The notes: generated from the sequence alone by a model not told the origin. 64,000 nucleotides of DNA from Cutibacterium porci (GCF_009696315.1 NZ_VUMG01000003.1:124001-188000), one strand, 5' to 3'; numbered from the stretch's first letter, positions 1-9,566 are shown. Numbers and translations: made by a program.

Positions 1-343
1 TGAAGAACTCCGCGGTGTCCTTGACAGCGACGCCCTCGGTAATGCAGACAACCAGCGGGACCTCAGCCTCGATGGCCTCCATGACGGCCGACTTCGTGAA
101 CTTGGCCGGGACGAAAATCACCGACACATTAGCGCCAGTGGCCTCAACGGCCTCCTTGACGGTACCGAAAACCGGGACGGGGGTGCCACCGTTAAAAGAC
201 ACTGTCGTGCCAGCCTTGCGCGGATTGACACCCCCGACGACGATGCTACCGGAATCGAGCATGCGCTGAGTGTGCTTCATGCCCTCCGAACCGGTCATGC
301 CCTGGACGATGATCTTGGAGTTCTGGTCGAGAATGATCGCCAT
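1..343 (-). CDS. sucD: Succinyl-CoA synthetase alpha subunit (5' part, cut by window edge)
   Basis: This subunit, with SucC, makes succinate and a nucleoside triphosphate from succinyl-CoA in the TCA cycle. About 114 N-terminal residues are present. They start MAIILDQNSKIIVQGMTG and show the CoA-binding Rossmann glycine motif (GMTGSEG) and the VGGVNPRKAG segment typical of the family. The phosphohistidine region lies beyond the window. The ATG is 3 bases after the sucC stop, so the two genes form a sucC-sucD operon. Identification is firm; the gene is incomplete only because the window ends. Confidence 0.95.
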   Translation of the reverse strand, partial: MAIILDQNSKIIVQGMTGSEGMKHTQRMLDSGSIVVGGVNPRKAGTTVSFNGGTPVPVFGTVKEAVEATGANVSVIFVPAKFTKSAVMEAIEAEVPLVVCITEGVAVKDTAEFF

Positions 344-346
344 GAA

Positions 347-1522
347 TCAGGCCTCCTTGGATGCGAGCTCGGCGGCCTTGCTGGCGGCCTCATCCATGGT
401 CGGCACCATGGTCACGAGCGGATGGTTAAATTCCTCGAGAATCTTGCGGCCTTCAGCCACGGCATTGCCGTCCAAACGGACGACGAGCGGCTTGCTAGCC
501 TTGTCGCCCAGCTTCTCGAGAGCGCCCTTAATACCAAGCGCCACCTGGTCACACGCGGTGATACCGCCGAAAACGTTGACGAACACGGAACGCACCTGCT
601 CGTCACTCATGATGAGATCGAGACCGTTAGCCATAATCTCTGCCGATGCGCCACCGCCAATGTCCAGGAAGTTAGCGGGAGCTGGAGAACCTGGGAACTC
701 CTCACCGGCGTAAGCCACGCAGTCGAGGGTGCTCATAACGAGACCGGCACCGTTTCCAATGACGCCAACGCTGCCGTCGAGCTTGACGTAGTTAAGACCA
801 AGCTCACCAGCACGCAACTCGAGCGGGTCGGTGGTGGCACGGTCCACCAGTGCCGCGTGATCGGGCTGACGGAACGCAGCATTGTTATCGACAGTCATCT
901 TGCCGTCGATAGCGAGGATGCGTCCGTCACCGGTCTTGACCATCGGGTTGACCTCGACGAGGGTGGCATCCTCATCGCGGTAGGTCTCCCACAGCTTAAT
1001 AACGACCGGGACGATGGCGTCCTGCTCTCCTGCCGGGAATCCGGCTTGGGTCAAGATCTCGCGAGCCTTGGCATCGTCAATACCATCAATCGGATCAACC
1101 GCCACCTTCGCGAGGGCCTCGGGGCGCTCCTTGGCAAGGGTCTCAATGTCCATGCCACCCTCACGCGAGCACATCGCTAGGTAGCGGCGCTCCCCGCGGT
1201 CGAGCAGGATCGAGAAGTAATACTCCTCGGCGATATCAGCACCTTCAGCGATCATCACCTTGTGAACGGTGTGACCCTTGATGTCCATGCCCAGGATGGC
1301 TTTGGCATGCTCAGCCGCTTCCTGAGGCGACTTGGCGATCTTCACGCCGCCAGCCTTGCCACGGCCACCCACCTTGACCTGCGCCTTGACGGCGACGACA
1401 GGGGTACCTAACTTCGCTGCGGCCTCGGACGCCTGCTCGGGAGTCTCCGCGACGATGCCCCGGAGCACGGGGACGCCGTGCTTCTCGAACAGGTCGCGGG
1501 CTTGGTATTCGTACAGGTCCAC
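347..1522 (-). CDS. sucC: Succinyl-CoA synthetase beta subunit, ADP/GDP-forming
   Basis: ATP-grasp subunit that binds the nucleotide and completes the SucCD ligase. I choose the GTG at 1522 (protein begins [16 protein letters not shown], 391 residues, normal for SucC), because GGAGAG lies about 6 bases upstream. A longer in-frame start at 1609 would add 29 non-conserved residues. Visible motifs: the GGRGKAGGV nucleotide loop near residue 55, VEVNPM near 195, [12 protein letters not shown] near 260 and the FVNVFGGI segment near 315. First gene of the sucCD pair; no strong promoter was identified in the 200 bases upstream. Confidence 0.95.
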   Translation of the reverse strand: MDLYEYQARDLFEKHGVPVLRGIVAETPEQASEAAAKLGTPVVAVKAQVKVGGRGKAGGVKIAKSPQEAAEHAKAILGMDIKGHTVHKVMIAEGADIAEEYYFSILLDRGERRYLAMCSREGGMDIETLAKERPEALAKVAVDPIDGIDDAKAREILTQAGFPAGEQDAIVPVVIKLWETYRDEDATLVEVNPMVKTGDGRILAIDGKMTVDNNAAFRQPDHAALVDRATTDPLELRAGELGLNYVKLDGSVGVIGNGAGLVMSTLDCVAYAGEEFPGSPAPANFLDIGGGASAEIMANGLDLIMSDEQVRSVFVNVFGGITACDQVALGIKGALEKLGDKASKPLVVRLDGNAVAEGRKILEEFNHPLVTMVPTMDEAASKAAELASKEA

Positions 1523-1730
1523 AATCTCTCCACTCTGCGAGTCAACCGGCCGTAGACGGGCCGGGGACGGAACTGAGGCCAACCCGCCACCTCGAACAAG
1601 AATGTTCATGTTGAAGCGACAGTGGCTGGTCGTTTGCCCACCGGGAACAGGTTAACAACCTCGGCGGTTTACTGCCCAACCGGTGTCACGACGTCGAGGG
1701 ATCCGAGCTCTCGTAGCGACCGACATCGCC

Positions 1731-4163
1731 TTACAACTTCTCTAACGGCGCGAACCGCAGTGCCAACCTCTTAAGACCCGCTGAACCGAAGTCAACGTCA
1801 GCCTTCGCGTTGTCACCCTGACCAGACGTGGCCTTGACGGTTCCCAACCCGAAGGAGGAGTGAAGCACTTTGTCCCCTACCGACAGCGACAGAGTGCGGC
1901 CCTTGGGCGCGTTTGCTGGGCCTCGTCCAGATCCGAACGTTGGAGTGTCGTCGCGCAGTGATCCGCGTGCCGATTGCGAGCGACCGCTCGCCGACGTTGA
2001 CCACCCCACTGAGGCTTGGCCCAGCCTTTCCCACTCGATGAGACGCTCGGGAATCTCGTCGATGAATCGGCTCGGCGGGTTGTATTGGGCCTGGCCCCAC
2101 ATCGTGCGCACACTAGCTCGCGACAAAAACAACTGCCTGCGAGCACGTGTGATACCGACGTAAGCCAATCGCCTCTCCTCGGACAGTTCCGTGGCATCGG
2201 CAAGTGACCGCATGTGAGGGAATACACCGTCCTCAAACCCTGTGATGAAAACCGTGTCGAATTCCAGACCTTTTGCGGTATGCAGGGTCATGAGAGTGAC
2301 GACACCGTCAGAATCAGCTGGCACCTGGTCAGAATCGGCCACTAAAGCGATCTGCTCAAGAAATGCTGGCAACGAATCGTCAGCAGACAATTCGAGGTCT
2401 TCGACGGCACCCTGTTCAGCCTCGTCGATGTCGACAGCATGAACCCTGGCGACAAATTCCTGAGCCACCGACACCAGTTCAACGAGATTTTCCAGTCTCG
2501 TCTCATCCTGCGGATCCTTGGAGTTTTCCAACTCAGCGATGTACCCGGATTCTTTAAGAATGGAGCTGGCAATTTCATCAGCGCGTTTCCCCTGATCCAC
2601 CATCGCAATGTGGTCAGCCATGAGACCCACGAAGGCGCGAATCTGATTCAGCGATCTGGTTGCAAGACCGTCGATCTCGTCGATCCGCTTCAGGGCCTGC
2701 CAGAAGCTAATTCTGCGGGCGGTAGCAAACATCTCGACAGCCGCTTCGGCTCGCGCCCCAATGCCGCGACGCGGGGTATTGAGGATGCGCCGCAGCGAAA
2801 CGTCGTCAGAAGGATTCGCGATGGCGCGTAGATAGCTAACCGCGTCCCTAACTTCTTTGCGTTCATAAAACTTCACACCGCCAACGACACGGTATGGCAA
2901 ACCGGTGCGTATGAAGACATCTTCAAAGGCCCTCGACTGAGCGTTGGTGCGGTAAAAGACGGCAACCTGGCCGTATCTGGTACGCCCGTCATCGACAAGC
3001 TCGTCAATTCGTCGGGCCACCCAAGCGGCCTCGTCATGTTCAGTATCCGCGACGTATCCGACGATCTTGTCGCCATCGCCTTGATCGGTCCACAGGTTCT
3101 TGACGGGCCGACTCGGGTTCATCTTGATGAGATTATTCGCCGCGGAAAGAATCGTCTGCGTGGAGCGATAATTCTGTTCCAATAAAATCGTCCTAGCTCC
3201 GGGAAAATCCTTCTCGAAGTCAAGAATGTTCCGGATTGTCGCACCTCGGAATGCATAAATCGACTGATCCGAGTCGCCAACCACCATAAGCTCCGGAGGA
3301 TCGACACTGCGAGCACCGTCATCTAATTCAACAGGATCATCCCCACACAACTCACGAATAAATTGATATTGGGCAGTATTAGTATCTTGATACTCATCGA
3401 CGAGAACGTGTCGAAAACGACGTCGATACTGCTCGCGAACCTCAGGGAATGTCCTCAGTAGGACGACGGTACACATAATGAGATCGTCAAAGTCCAGTGC
3501 ATTGGCGGCACGGAGCCTGCGCTGATACTCGGCGTAGACGTCACTATTGATGCGATCATTCCCTGTACTAGCCCCCGCCAGGGCCTTATCCGGATCAATA
3601 AGCTCGTTCTTTTGATTTGAGATCCAGTTCATAATAGCGCGAGGCTGAAACTTTTTAGGATCCAAGTTCTGGTCACGAATAACCAGAGTTATGAGCCTTT
3701 TAGCGTCGGTGTCGTCATAAATTGAAAAATTACGAGAGATACCAAGCCGGTCAATGTCACTGCGTAGCATTCTTACCGCAGCAGAATGGAAGGTTGACAC
3801 CCACATCGGCTTGGCGCGATTCCCCACGAGATCGGCGACACGCGCCTTCATCTCAGCTGCCGCTTTATTGGTAAAGGTAATCGCCAGAATTGAGCCAGGA
3901 TGAACACCTCGATCCCCCACCAAATACGCAATGCGCCGCGTGAGTACTCGCGTCTTTCCCGACCCTGCTCCCGCGACAACGAGAACCGGCGAACCGGCAT
4001 GCAGCACAGCCTCGCGCTGAGGCTCATTGAGGTCGGCTAGCAGGTCAGCAGCAGAGGCCTCACCAGCCATCTCTGAGGCAACGGCCGGCAAAACCCCCGG
4101 TTCAACGGGGCCGCGCCACTGCTTGGCCGATTCAAAAAACGAAAACAGATCCGGTGTCGTCAT
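1731..4163 (-). CDS. pcrA: ATP-dependent DNA helicase UvrD/PcrA
   Basis: Superfamily 1A 3'-5' DNA helicase of 810 residues, acting in nucleotide-excision repair, replication restart and removal of stalled RNA polymerase. Helicase motifs appear in order: AGAGSGKT Walker A at residues 64-71, VDEYQDTN (motif II) near 255, QNYRST and the late motifs TLHTAKGLEF and VGITRARRQL. The C-terminus (VGDKVLHSSFGLGTV) is the Tudor-like module by which PcrA/UvrD contacts RNA polymerase. About 40 residues precede the usual LNEPQREAV start. The gene stands alone between sucC and the divergent met operon. Confidence 0.93.
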   Translation of the reverse strand: MTTPDLFSFFESAKQWRGPVEPGVLPAVASEMAGEASAADLLADLNEPQREAVLHAGSPVLVVAGAGSGKTRVLTRRIAYLVGDRGVHPGSILAITFTNKAAAEMKARVADLVGNRAKPMWVSTFHSAAVRMLRSDIDRLGISRNFSIYDDTDAKRLITLVIRDQNLDPKKFQPRAIMNWISNQKNELIDPDKALAGASTGNDRINSDVYAEYQRRLRAANALDFDDLIMCTVVLLRTFPEVREQYRRRFRHVLVDEYQDTNTAQYQFIRELCGDDPVELDDGARSVDPPELMVVGDSDQSIYAFRGATIRNILDFEKDFPGARTILLEQNYRSTQTILSAANNLIKMNPSRPVKNLWTDQGDGDKIVGYVADTEHDEAAWVARRIDELVDDGRTRYGQVAVFYRTNAQSRAFEDVFIRTGLPYRVVGGVKFYERKEVRDAVSYLRAIANPSDDVSLRRILNTPRRGIGARAEAAVEMFATARRISFWQALKRIDEIDGLATRSLNQIRAFVGLMADHIAMVDQGKRADEIASSILKESGYIAELENSKDPQDETRLENLVELVSVAQEFVARVHAVDIDEAEQGAVEDLELSADDSLPAFLEQIALVADSDQVPADSDGVVTLMTLHTAKGLEFDTVFITGFEDGVFPHMRSLADATELSEERRLAYVGITRARRQLFLSRASVRTMWGQAQYNPPSRFIDEIPERLIEWERLGQASVGWSTSASGRSQSARGSLRDDTPTFGSGRGPANAPKGRTLSLSVGDKVLHSSFGLGTVKATSGQGDNAKADVDFGSAGLKRLALRFAPLEKL

Positions 4164-4351
4164 GGCGATTCACAGCCTACCGACCCCCAGACCGACACGC
4201 GCCCCGGCAGTACGTCGACGCGGCCCGCCCTTAGCTGAGGTCGAGGCAGCGGGGCCACTGCGAGCGTCAAAGTTGACATATTCCCCGACTCCGCCCTACC
4301 TTTTCTGGCGGACCATCGAATACGGTCTTCATCGATTCCAGGAGCACTACC

Positions 4352-4450
4352 ATGACTGCGGCCTTCAGCCACACCGTCGACGCCGACCTTCGTGCGGCCT
4401 CGATGATGATGTGCCGCCCGTGCTGCCTGCGAATGCTCGGCACCTGCTGA
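4352..4450 (+). CDS. Cys/Met-rich leader peptide upstream of metQNI (candidate attenuator)
   Basis: A 32-codon ORF preceded by GGAG about 7 bases before the ATG. It ends SMMMCRPCCLRMLGTC: three consecutive Met codons, four Cys codons including a CC pair, and a further Met. It starts about 265 bases before metQ. Small Cys-rich upstream ORFs before sulfur genes are known in actinobacteria, where ribosome stalling at Cys codons attenuates the operon. The position, ribosome-binding site and composition fit that role here, but regulation is inferred. A stem-loop (CCACTGG/CCAGTGG) follows at about 4493-4512. No SAM riboswitch core was recognised. Confidence 0.55.
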   Translation: MTAAFSHTVDADLRAASMMMCRPCCLRMLGTC

Positions 4451-4492
4451 CGGCGGGATATTTTCCCCCGGCAGGACTTCCGCCCCTCTCCC

Positions 4493-4512
4493 ACTGGTGT
4501 GAACCAGTGGTC
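4493..4512 (+). promoter_or_regulatory. Stem-loop between leader peptide and metQ
   Basis: A CCACTGG-loop-CCAGTGG inverted repeat 42 bases after the leader-peptide stop and about 100 bases before metQ. It has no U-run, so it is not an obvious intrinsic terminator. It could be one arm of an attenuator or a Rho-access switch controlled by translation of the leader ORF. The structure is visible; the function is inferred. Confidence 0.4.
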
Positions 4513-4615
4513 GATTTATGCCCATCGTCGTGACGCATACCGGCATGCCACCACAAACCGATCCCACGATCGGCCAGTTGGCACACCTACCAGTGACACT
4601 TCTAGGAGACCTACC

Positions 4616-5575
4616 ATGAGCACATCTGCATCCTCAGCGTCCACCCCCCAGGCACTCCCCGAGAAGCCCGGAGGACGCCACACCGGCCTCATCATCGCAG
4701 CAGTTATCGTCATACTCGCGATCATCGCGGGCATTATTATCGCAGTCACCAGGACCAAGGGAGACGACTCCGCAAGCGGCACAACAACCGTCAAGATCGG
4801 CACGACGGAGGCCGCCAACGATTACTGGAATGTCGTCAAGAGCAAGGCTGCAGCAGAGGGCATCACTATCGACCTTGTCAGCTTCAATGACTACACCCAG
4901 CCCAACGTCGCGCTATCTCAAGGACAGACCGACCTTAACGTCTTTCAACACCTACTCTTCTTGGCCGACTACGACGTCAAAAATCACGACACCATCACAC
5001 CGTTAGCTGCGACGTATATCGTTCCGCTGAACGTCTATTCGAAGAAGTACCAGAAGCTCTCCCAGCTGCCAGCCGGGGCCACGATCGCCATCCCGAACGA
5101 TGCCACTAATCAGGGGCGCGCGCTCCTGGTGTTGCAGAAGGCTGGCCTGCTCAAGCTACGAGGTGACGGTTCAGCGCTGTCGACCCCTGCAGACGTCGTC
5201 GCGAACCAGTCCAAGGTGAAGGTTAAGGCGATTGACGCAGCCCAGACTGCCGCTTCTCTCGACGGCGTCGATGCCGCTGTCGTCAATAACAACTTCGCCG
5301 CAGACGCTGGGTTGGACCGCAACAAGGCTATCTACAATGACGACGCCACTGGCGCATCAGCCGATCCTTACATCAACGTCATCGCAGTCAAGTCCGCTGA
5401 CAAGAACAATCCGACCTATCAGAAGGTCGCGAAGCTGTGGTCCGACCCCGAGGTCAAGGAGGCCATCGTCAAGCAGTCTGGTGGCACCGCCAAGACCGTC
5501 TCCGGCCGCTCTCAGGCTGATCTGGAAAAGATCCTCAACGGGCTTACTGCCACTATTAAGAAGTCAAATTCCTGA
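4616..5575 (+). CDS. metQ: Methionine ABC transporter substrate-binding protein (NlpA family)
   Basis: Binds D/L-methionine outside the membrane and delivers it to MetNI. The 319-residue protein has a disordered N-terminus, one hydrophobic segment at residues 24-44, then an NlpA/MetQ domain (KIGTTEAANDYW, LNVFQHLLFL, NNNFAADAGL). Family members are normally lipoproteins. Here the segment is followed by VTRTKGDD with no lipobox Cys, so it is probably held by an uncleaved N-terminal anchor. ATG chosen because AGGAG lies 9 bases upstream. metN and metI follow. Confidence 0.88.
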   Translation: MSTSASSASTPQALPEKPGGRHTGLIIAAVIVILAIIAGIIIAVTRTKGDDSASGTTTVKIGTTEAANDYWNVVKSKAAAEGITIDLVSFNDYTQPNVALSQGQTDLNVFQHLLFLADYDVKNHDTITPLAATYIVPLNVYSKKYQKLSQLPAGATIAIPNDATNQGRALLVLQKAGLLKLRGDGSALSTPADVVANQSKVKVKAIDAAQTAASLDGVDAAVVNNNFAADAGLDRNKAIYNDDATGASADPYINVIAVKSADKNNPTYQKVAKLWSDPEVKEAIVKQSGGTAKTVSGRSQADLEKILNGLTATIKKSNS

Positions 5576-5606
5576 TCCACGTCCGATTTCCAGCGAGGCC
5601 TTTCAC

Positions 5607-6707
5607 ATGGCAACAGATATCACGCAGTCCGCGCCACCCCAGTGTCTTGACCACATCGTTTTCGACCACGTCACTAAGGAGTTTCATACCCGCTCCGGTA
5701 TAGTACGGGCCCTTGACGATGTGACCCTGACTATTAAGAGAGGCTCCATATCAGCCGTTATCGGGCACTCCGGTGCTGGCAAATCCACCCTGGTGCGCCT
5801 CATTAACGGACTGGAGACACCCACAAAGGGCCGCATCCTGGTAGACGGAACCGACGTCGCTCAGCTCTCGGATAAGGCAATGCGACCGCTGCGCGCAGAC
5901 ATAGGGATGATCTTCCAGCAGTTCAATCTGTTTGGTTCAAGGACTATCTACGACAACGTTGCCTATCCGCTCAAGCTAGCTCGTTGGAAGAAGGCAGACG
6001 AAAAAAAGCGCGTCACTGATTTGTTGAGCTTCGTCGGATTGACGAGCAAGGCCTGGGACCACCCGGATCAGCTTTCCGGCGGACAGAAGCAGCGAGTTGG
6101 TATCGCCCGAGCGCTCGCAACGAGGCCATCAATTCTGTTGGCTGATGAATCAACATCAGCCCTCGACCCAGAAACGACGGCCGACGTCTTATCACTGCTC
6201 GAGCGAGTCAATTCGGAGCTTGGGGTCACGGTTGTCGTCATCACCCACGAAATGGAGGTAGTCCGCTCCATTGCGCAGCAAGTCTCGGTGCTAGAGGCTG
6301 GTCATCTCGTCGAATCTGGGAGCGCACGGCAGGTCTTCGCTCACCCGAAATCCGAAACCACCCAACACTTCCTCGCAACGATTATCGGCCAGCACCCGAG
6401 CGGTGAGGAACAGGCCCGGTTGCAGGCAGAGAATCCAGGCGCGCGCCTCGTCGACGTCAGCTCGGTAGCCAGCGACGCATTCGGAGAGGCGCTCGCCCGC
6501 ATCGGCAGCACTGGGGTGACCTTCCAGATCGTTCACGGCGGCGTTATTGAGGTCCATGACGGCTCGCTGGGCAACTACACGGTGGCCTTATCTGGTCCCG
6601 ATCAGGCCGTCGAGCAGGCGGCTCACATCCTCAACGACGTATCACACTCAGCCGCACCAGCTGCGCCCGCAACCACCCCAGCGATCCTTGAGGAGGCCCG
6701 TTCATGA
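5607..6707 (+). CDS. metN: Methionine ABC transporter ATP-binding protein
   Basis: The 366-residue ATPase powers methionine import. Walker A GHSGAGKST lies at residues 53-61, followed by the Q-loop (FQQFNLF), the signature LSGGQKQR near 155, Walker B LLADEST and the switch His (VITHEME). After about residue 280 there is a NIL-type domain, which in MetN binds methionine and inhibits transport when the cell is replete. ATG 5607 is chosen because everything upstream in frame overlaps metQ. The stop overlaps the metI start (ATGA), showing coupling. Confidence 0.93.
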   Translation: MATDITQSAPPQCLDHIVFDHVTKEFHTRSGIVRALDDVTLTIKRGSISAVIGHSGAGKSTLVRLINGLETPTKGRILVDGTDVAQLSDKAMRPLRADIGMIFQQFNLFGSRTIYDNVAYPLKLARWKKADEKKRVTDLLSFVGLTSKAWDHPDQLSGGQKQRVGIARALATRPSILLADESTSALDPETTADVLSLLERVNSELGVTVVVITHEMEVVRSIAQQVSVLEAGHLVESGSARQVFAHPKSETTQHFLATIIGQHPSGEEQARLQAENPGARLVDVSSVASDAFGEALARIGSTGVTFQIVHGGVIEVHDGSLGNYTVALSGPDQAVEQAAHILNDVSHSAAPAAPATTPAILEEARS

Positions 6708-7357
6708 ACGAATTTTTGCGTCCCATCTATCTTCAATCGATTTGGGAAACCCTCTTCATGGCTCTTATCACCCTGGTTATTGGGGGGATCTGTGGGCTGG
6801 TGCTGGGCGTGTTGTTGTATGCCACCCGTCGGGGCGGCCTGTTAGCCAACACGATTGTTCACACCATCCTCAACATCATTGTCAACATCATTAGGCCTAT
6901 TCCGTTCATCATCTTCATGACGGCTATCGCCCCCCTCACCCTTAAGGTCATTGGCACCACGATCGGAGTGCGGGCGGCCACCTTCCCGCTGTGCATCGCG
7001 GCGACCTTCGCCATCTCTCGGATTGTTGAGCAGAATCTTGTCACCGTCGATCCTGGAGTTATCGAGGCTGCCCGTGCCATGGGGGCTGGGCCGTGGCGAA
7101 TTCTTTTCGACGTTGTTGCTCGCGAAGCGCTCGGACCGCTGATTCTCGGTTACACCTACATTCTCATCGCGATTGTCGATATGACGGCTATCGCCGGGGC
7201 CTTGGGAGGCGGCGGTCTCGGTCAATTCGCCATCACGTACGGTTACCAGCGTTATAACTGGACCGTGACGGCTGTCGCAGTAGTGACGATCATCATCGTC
7301 GTGCAGTTGGCGCAGTTCTTGGGCAATTGGCTGGCCCGCCGCGCACTCCGGCGGTGA
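6704..7357 (+). CDS. metI: Methionine ABC transporter permease
   Basis: Integral membrane permease of 217 residues with about five transmembrane helices. It carries the EAA-type coupling loop (EAARAMGAGPWRILFDVVARE, within residues 120-150) that docks on MetN. The length is normal for MetI. It starts in the ATGA overlap with metN and ends the metQNI operon. No clear terminator is seen in the 100 bases that follow. Confidence 0.93.
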   Translation: MNEFLRPIYLQSIWETLFMALITLVIGGICGLVLGVLLYATRRGGLLANTIVHTILNIIVNIIRPIPFIIFMTAIAPLTLKVIGTTIGVRAATFPLCIAATFAISRIVEQNLVTVDPGVIEAARAMGAGPWRILFDVVAREALGPLILGYTYILIAIVDMTAIAGALGGGGLGQFAITYGYQRYNWTVTAVAVVTIIIVVQLAQFLGNWLARRALRR

Positions 7358-7463
7358 TACGCGCCGCGCATCCACCGCACAACCTCAATCGCTGCGGCAC
7401 ATCTCCGGGCTCCGGCACTGACCGTTTTACGGCGAGTGCTTGTGAGCCCGGTACTCTGTGCTC

Positions 7464-8726
7464 ATGACCCGGGCCCCTCGCCAGAAATTCACTGTTCGTC
7501 GTGCACTACATTGGGCAGCAGGTGGGGTGGTTACCGCACAGATAGCCACGATGGCAGGATTAGTTGCCTTCAACGGCGCCAAACGACGAAGCCGTCGTCC
7601 ATACCGTTTCCCCACTGCACCTGTGGAATCCATCGAGGTATCTGGTCATGAGGTCGAGATTTTTACGTTCGGACGCGATCTGTATGCCGCGATGATCTCT
7701 GACATCGAGTCAGCTCACCACACGGTCTACCTTGAGACGTTCATCTGGAAAAACGATGATGTTGGACGTCGCTTTCGGCAGGCGCTCGTGGACGCAGCTG
7801 CTCGCGGGGTTGAGGTCTATGCGATGTGGGACACGTTTGCCAACCTTGTGGTGGATCCGCGATTTTTTCGGCAGCTCGACGGAGTCCACGTACGGGCCCA
7901 ACCGCTGGTCACCCCTTCGTGGCTACCGACACTGCGCAATCTGGGGCGAGACCACCGCAAGCTCCTCATCGTTGATTCCGAGATCGCCTACATCGGCGGA
8001 TACAACATCGGCGCTCTCTATGCTGACCGCTGGCGCGACACCCACGCTCGTATTACGGGCCCTGCCGTTGGGGAACTCGAAAACGTCTTCGTCGACATGT
8101 GGAATCAGCGCCCCAAAGGGGCCTTGACCTCTCGACGCAGCCAACCTGTATTGCCGTCTCCCGACGTCCGTTATTGGGACACTCCCTTTGCCGTACACCG
8201 TAACTCGCCTCGGATGGCGGTCTATCCCATTCGAAACATGTACCTAGAAGCCATCGACCGTGCCAGCGAGCGGATCTGGATGACACAGGGGTACCTCATT
8301 CCTGATGACGACGTCGTCGCGGCCCTCCACCAAGCTGCATCCCGCGGAGTTGACGTCAGGATCGTCATTCCCGCTGAATCGAACCATGTCATCGCCGACT
8401 GGCTAAGTCGGGGTTACTACGACCGCCTCCTCCACCAGGGCGTACGCCTGTTTCTTTATCAGGGGGCCATGGTCCATGCAAAGACATGCACTATTGACGG
8501 CATCTGGTCGACGATTGGCACGGCCAATCTCGACCGGTTGTCCCTTCAAGGCAACTATGAGGTTAACGTGGCTATCACCGACTCCACCGTCGCCCAACGG
8601 ATGGCCGAGATTTTCGAGATCGACCTGGCCAACTGTGTTGAACTGACCTTAGACGAATGGCAGTCGCGCTCTCACGTAGCAAAGTTCACTGAAACCCTAC
8701 TGTCTCCTTGGCGGCCATTTTTCTAA
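7464..8726 (+). CDS. Phospholipase D-family protein, cardiolipin synthase-like
   Basis: Probable cardiolipin synthase: two HKD motifs, HRKLLIVD at residues 164-171 and HAKTCTID at 338-345, the second followed by the usual GTANLDRLS. One N-terminal hydrophobic segment (residues 18-37) would anchor it. Bacterial Cls enzymes join two phosphatidyl groups to make cardiolipin. At 420 residues it is slightly shorter than two-helix Cls proteins, so another PLD-type transferase is possible. No ribosome-binding site precedes the ATG. A TACTCT -10-like box at 7452-7457 suggests a leaderless mRNA starting at or near the ATG (GTG 7458 is an alternative). Confidence 0.8.
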   Translation: MTRAPRQKFTVRRALHWAAGGVVTAQIATMAGLVAFNGAKRRSRRPYRFPTAPVESIEVSGHEVEIFTFGRDLYAAMISDIESAHHTVYLETFIWKNDDVGRRFRQALVDAAARGVEVYAMWDTFANLVVDPRFFRQLDGVHVRAQPLVTPSWLPTLRNLGRDHRKLLIVDSEIAYIGGYNIGALYADRWRDTHARITGPAVGELENVFVDMWNQRPKGALTSRRSQPVLPSPDVRYWDTPFAVHRNSPRMAVYPIRNMYLEAIDRASERIWMTQGYLIPDDDVVAALHQAASRGVDVRIVIPAESNHVIADWLSRGYYDRLLHQGVRLFLYQGAMVHAKTCTIDGIWSTIGTANLDRLSLQGNYEVNVAITDSTVAQRMAEIFEIDLANCVELTLDEWQSRSHVAKFTETLLSPWRPFF

Positions 8727-8873
8727 AAATTCCGTCAGTAGCGTAACTAAAATATATAACACCTTGTCAACGTACAATTGGTGAGAATCGAATTCGATAA
8801 CTTATCCACAATTTTTATCAGATTCAGTGGTGATTACTGGACGCGCCACCCCTCCATATTGGATGATAAGTGT

Positions 8874-9137
8874 ATGGGATTCATTGCATGGATTGTCCTT
8901 GGCCTCATCGCAGGCGCCATCGCTAAAGCCATCATGCCGGGCAAGCAGGGAGGCGGCTTCCTCGTCACCCTCCTTCTCGGCGTTGTCGGCGCGGTCCTCG
9001 GCGGCTGGCTCGGTTCCGCTATCTTCCACAAGCCGCTCGGCAGCTTCTGGAGCCCCTGGACCTGGCTCATCTCAATCGTTGGTGCTCTCATCGTCCTGTG
9101 GATTTGGGGCATCATCACCAAGAAGAAGGCACAGTAA
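8874..9137 (+). CDS. GlsB/YeaQ/YmgE-family small membrane protein
   Basis: An 87-residue, Gly-rich, three-helix membrane protein of the transglycosylase-associated family: MGFIAWIVLGLIAGAIAKAI, the PGKQGGGFLVTLLLGVVGAVLGG hairpin and a final helix ending IITKKKAQ. Members are often induced by stress, but the biochemical role is unknown. The frame is open further upstream, but homologous sequence begins at the MGFIAW methionine, so I start at 8874. The preceding 140 bases are AT-rich (for example ATATATAAC near 8750) and probably hold the promoter. Confidence 0.85.
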   Translation: MGFIAWIVLGLIAGAIAKAIMPGKQGGGFLVTLLLGVVGAVLGGWLGSAIFHKPLGSFWSPWTWLISIVGALIVLWIWGIITKKKAQ

Positions 9138-9161
9138 CTACCTGACCTACCCCCACCCTGG

Positions 9162-9188
9162 CGAGGCCCCGTCACTGACGGGGCCTCG
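9162..9188 (+). terminator. Rho-independent-type hairpin
   Basis: A perfect 13-bp stem (CGAGGCCCCGTCA and its complement) with a one-base centre, 24 bases after the GlsB-family stop. There is no pronounced T-run, as is common in high-GC actinobacteria. It separates the gene from the PspC-domain gene. Confidence 0.75.
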
Positions 9189-9269
9189 CTGCATACTCGC
9201 CCCTCAGGTCTTGCTTCTTGCACAGCCATGGCACCATGGACATAAGCGACTAGCCAGGAGGAGCGAGCT

Positions 9270-9566
9270 ATGCCCACCAAGATTACTCGGCCAAAGGAGG
9301 GCCGCCTCGTCGGCGGCGTCTGTCAAGGCATCGCCAACGCTTTCGATTGGGATCCCACCATCGTTCGAATCATCGCGGGAGTCTTAATCCTCGCTGCGGG
9401 TTCTGGTCCACTGATTTACCTACTCCTGTGGGCGATCATCCCCGACGAGGCCAGCGGCACGAGTGCGGCTAGCACCTTCGTCGACAAGGCCCGCAGCAAC
9501 ACGCAGGCGTCGGGCCGAACCACGACCCGACCAGACGACACATTTAACCCTTACCGAGGAGACTGA
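9270..9566 (+). CDS. PspC-domain membrane protein
   Basis: A 98-residue protein whose residues 6-60 match the PspC domain (RLVGGVCQGIANAFDWDPTIVRI, then one membrane helix ending LLWAIIPDE). The tail is polar and low in complexity. PspC domains sense or respond to envelope stress; here it stands alone without PspA. AGGAGG lies about 9 bases before the ATG. The neighbour upstream is also a small stress-type membrane protein. Confidence 0.85.
   Translation: MPTKITRPKEGRLVGGVCQGIANAFDWDPTIVRIIAGVLILAAGSGPLIYLLLWAIIPDEASGTSAASTFVDKARSNTQASGRTTTRPDDTFNPYRGD

Noticed and set aside
272-1180. 302-codon plus-strand ORF across sucC
   Set aside because: Antisense shadow of a confidently identified gene in GC-rich DNA; the His/Val-rich composition matches no family.
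4164-4615. SAM riboswitch before metQ
   Set aside because: I looked for SAM-I, SAM-II and SAM-IV core motifs and could not find them; the leader ORF is a better explanation.
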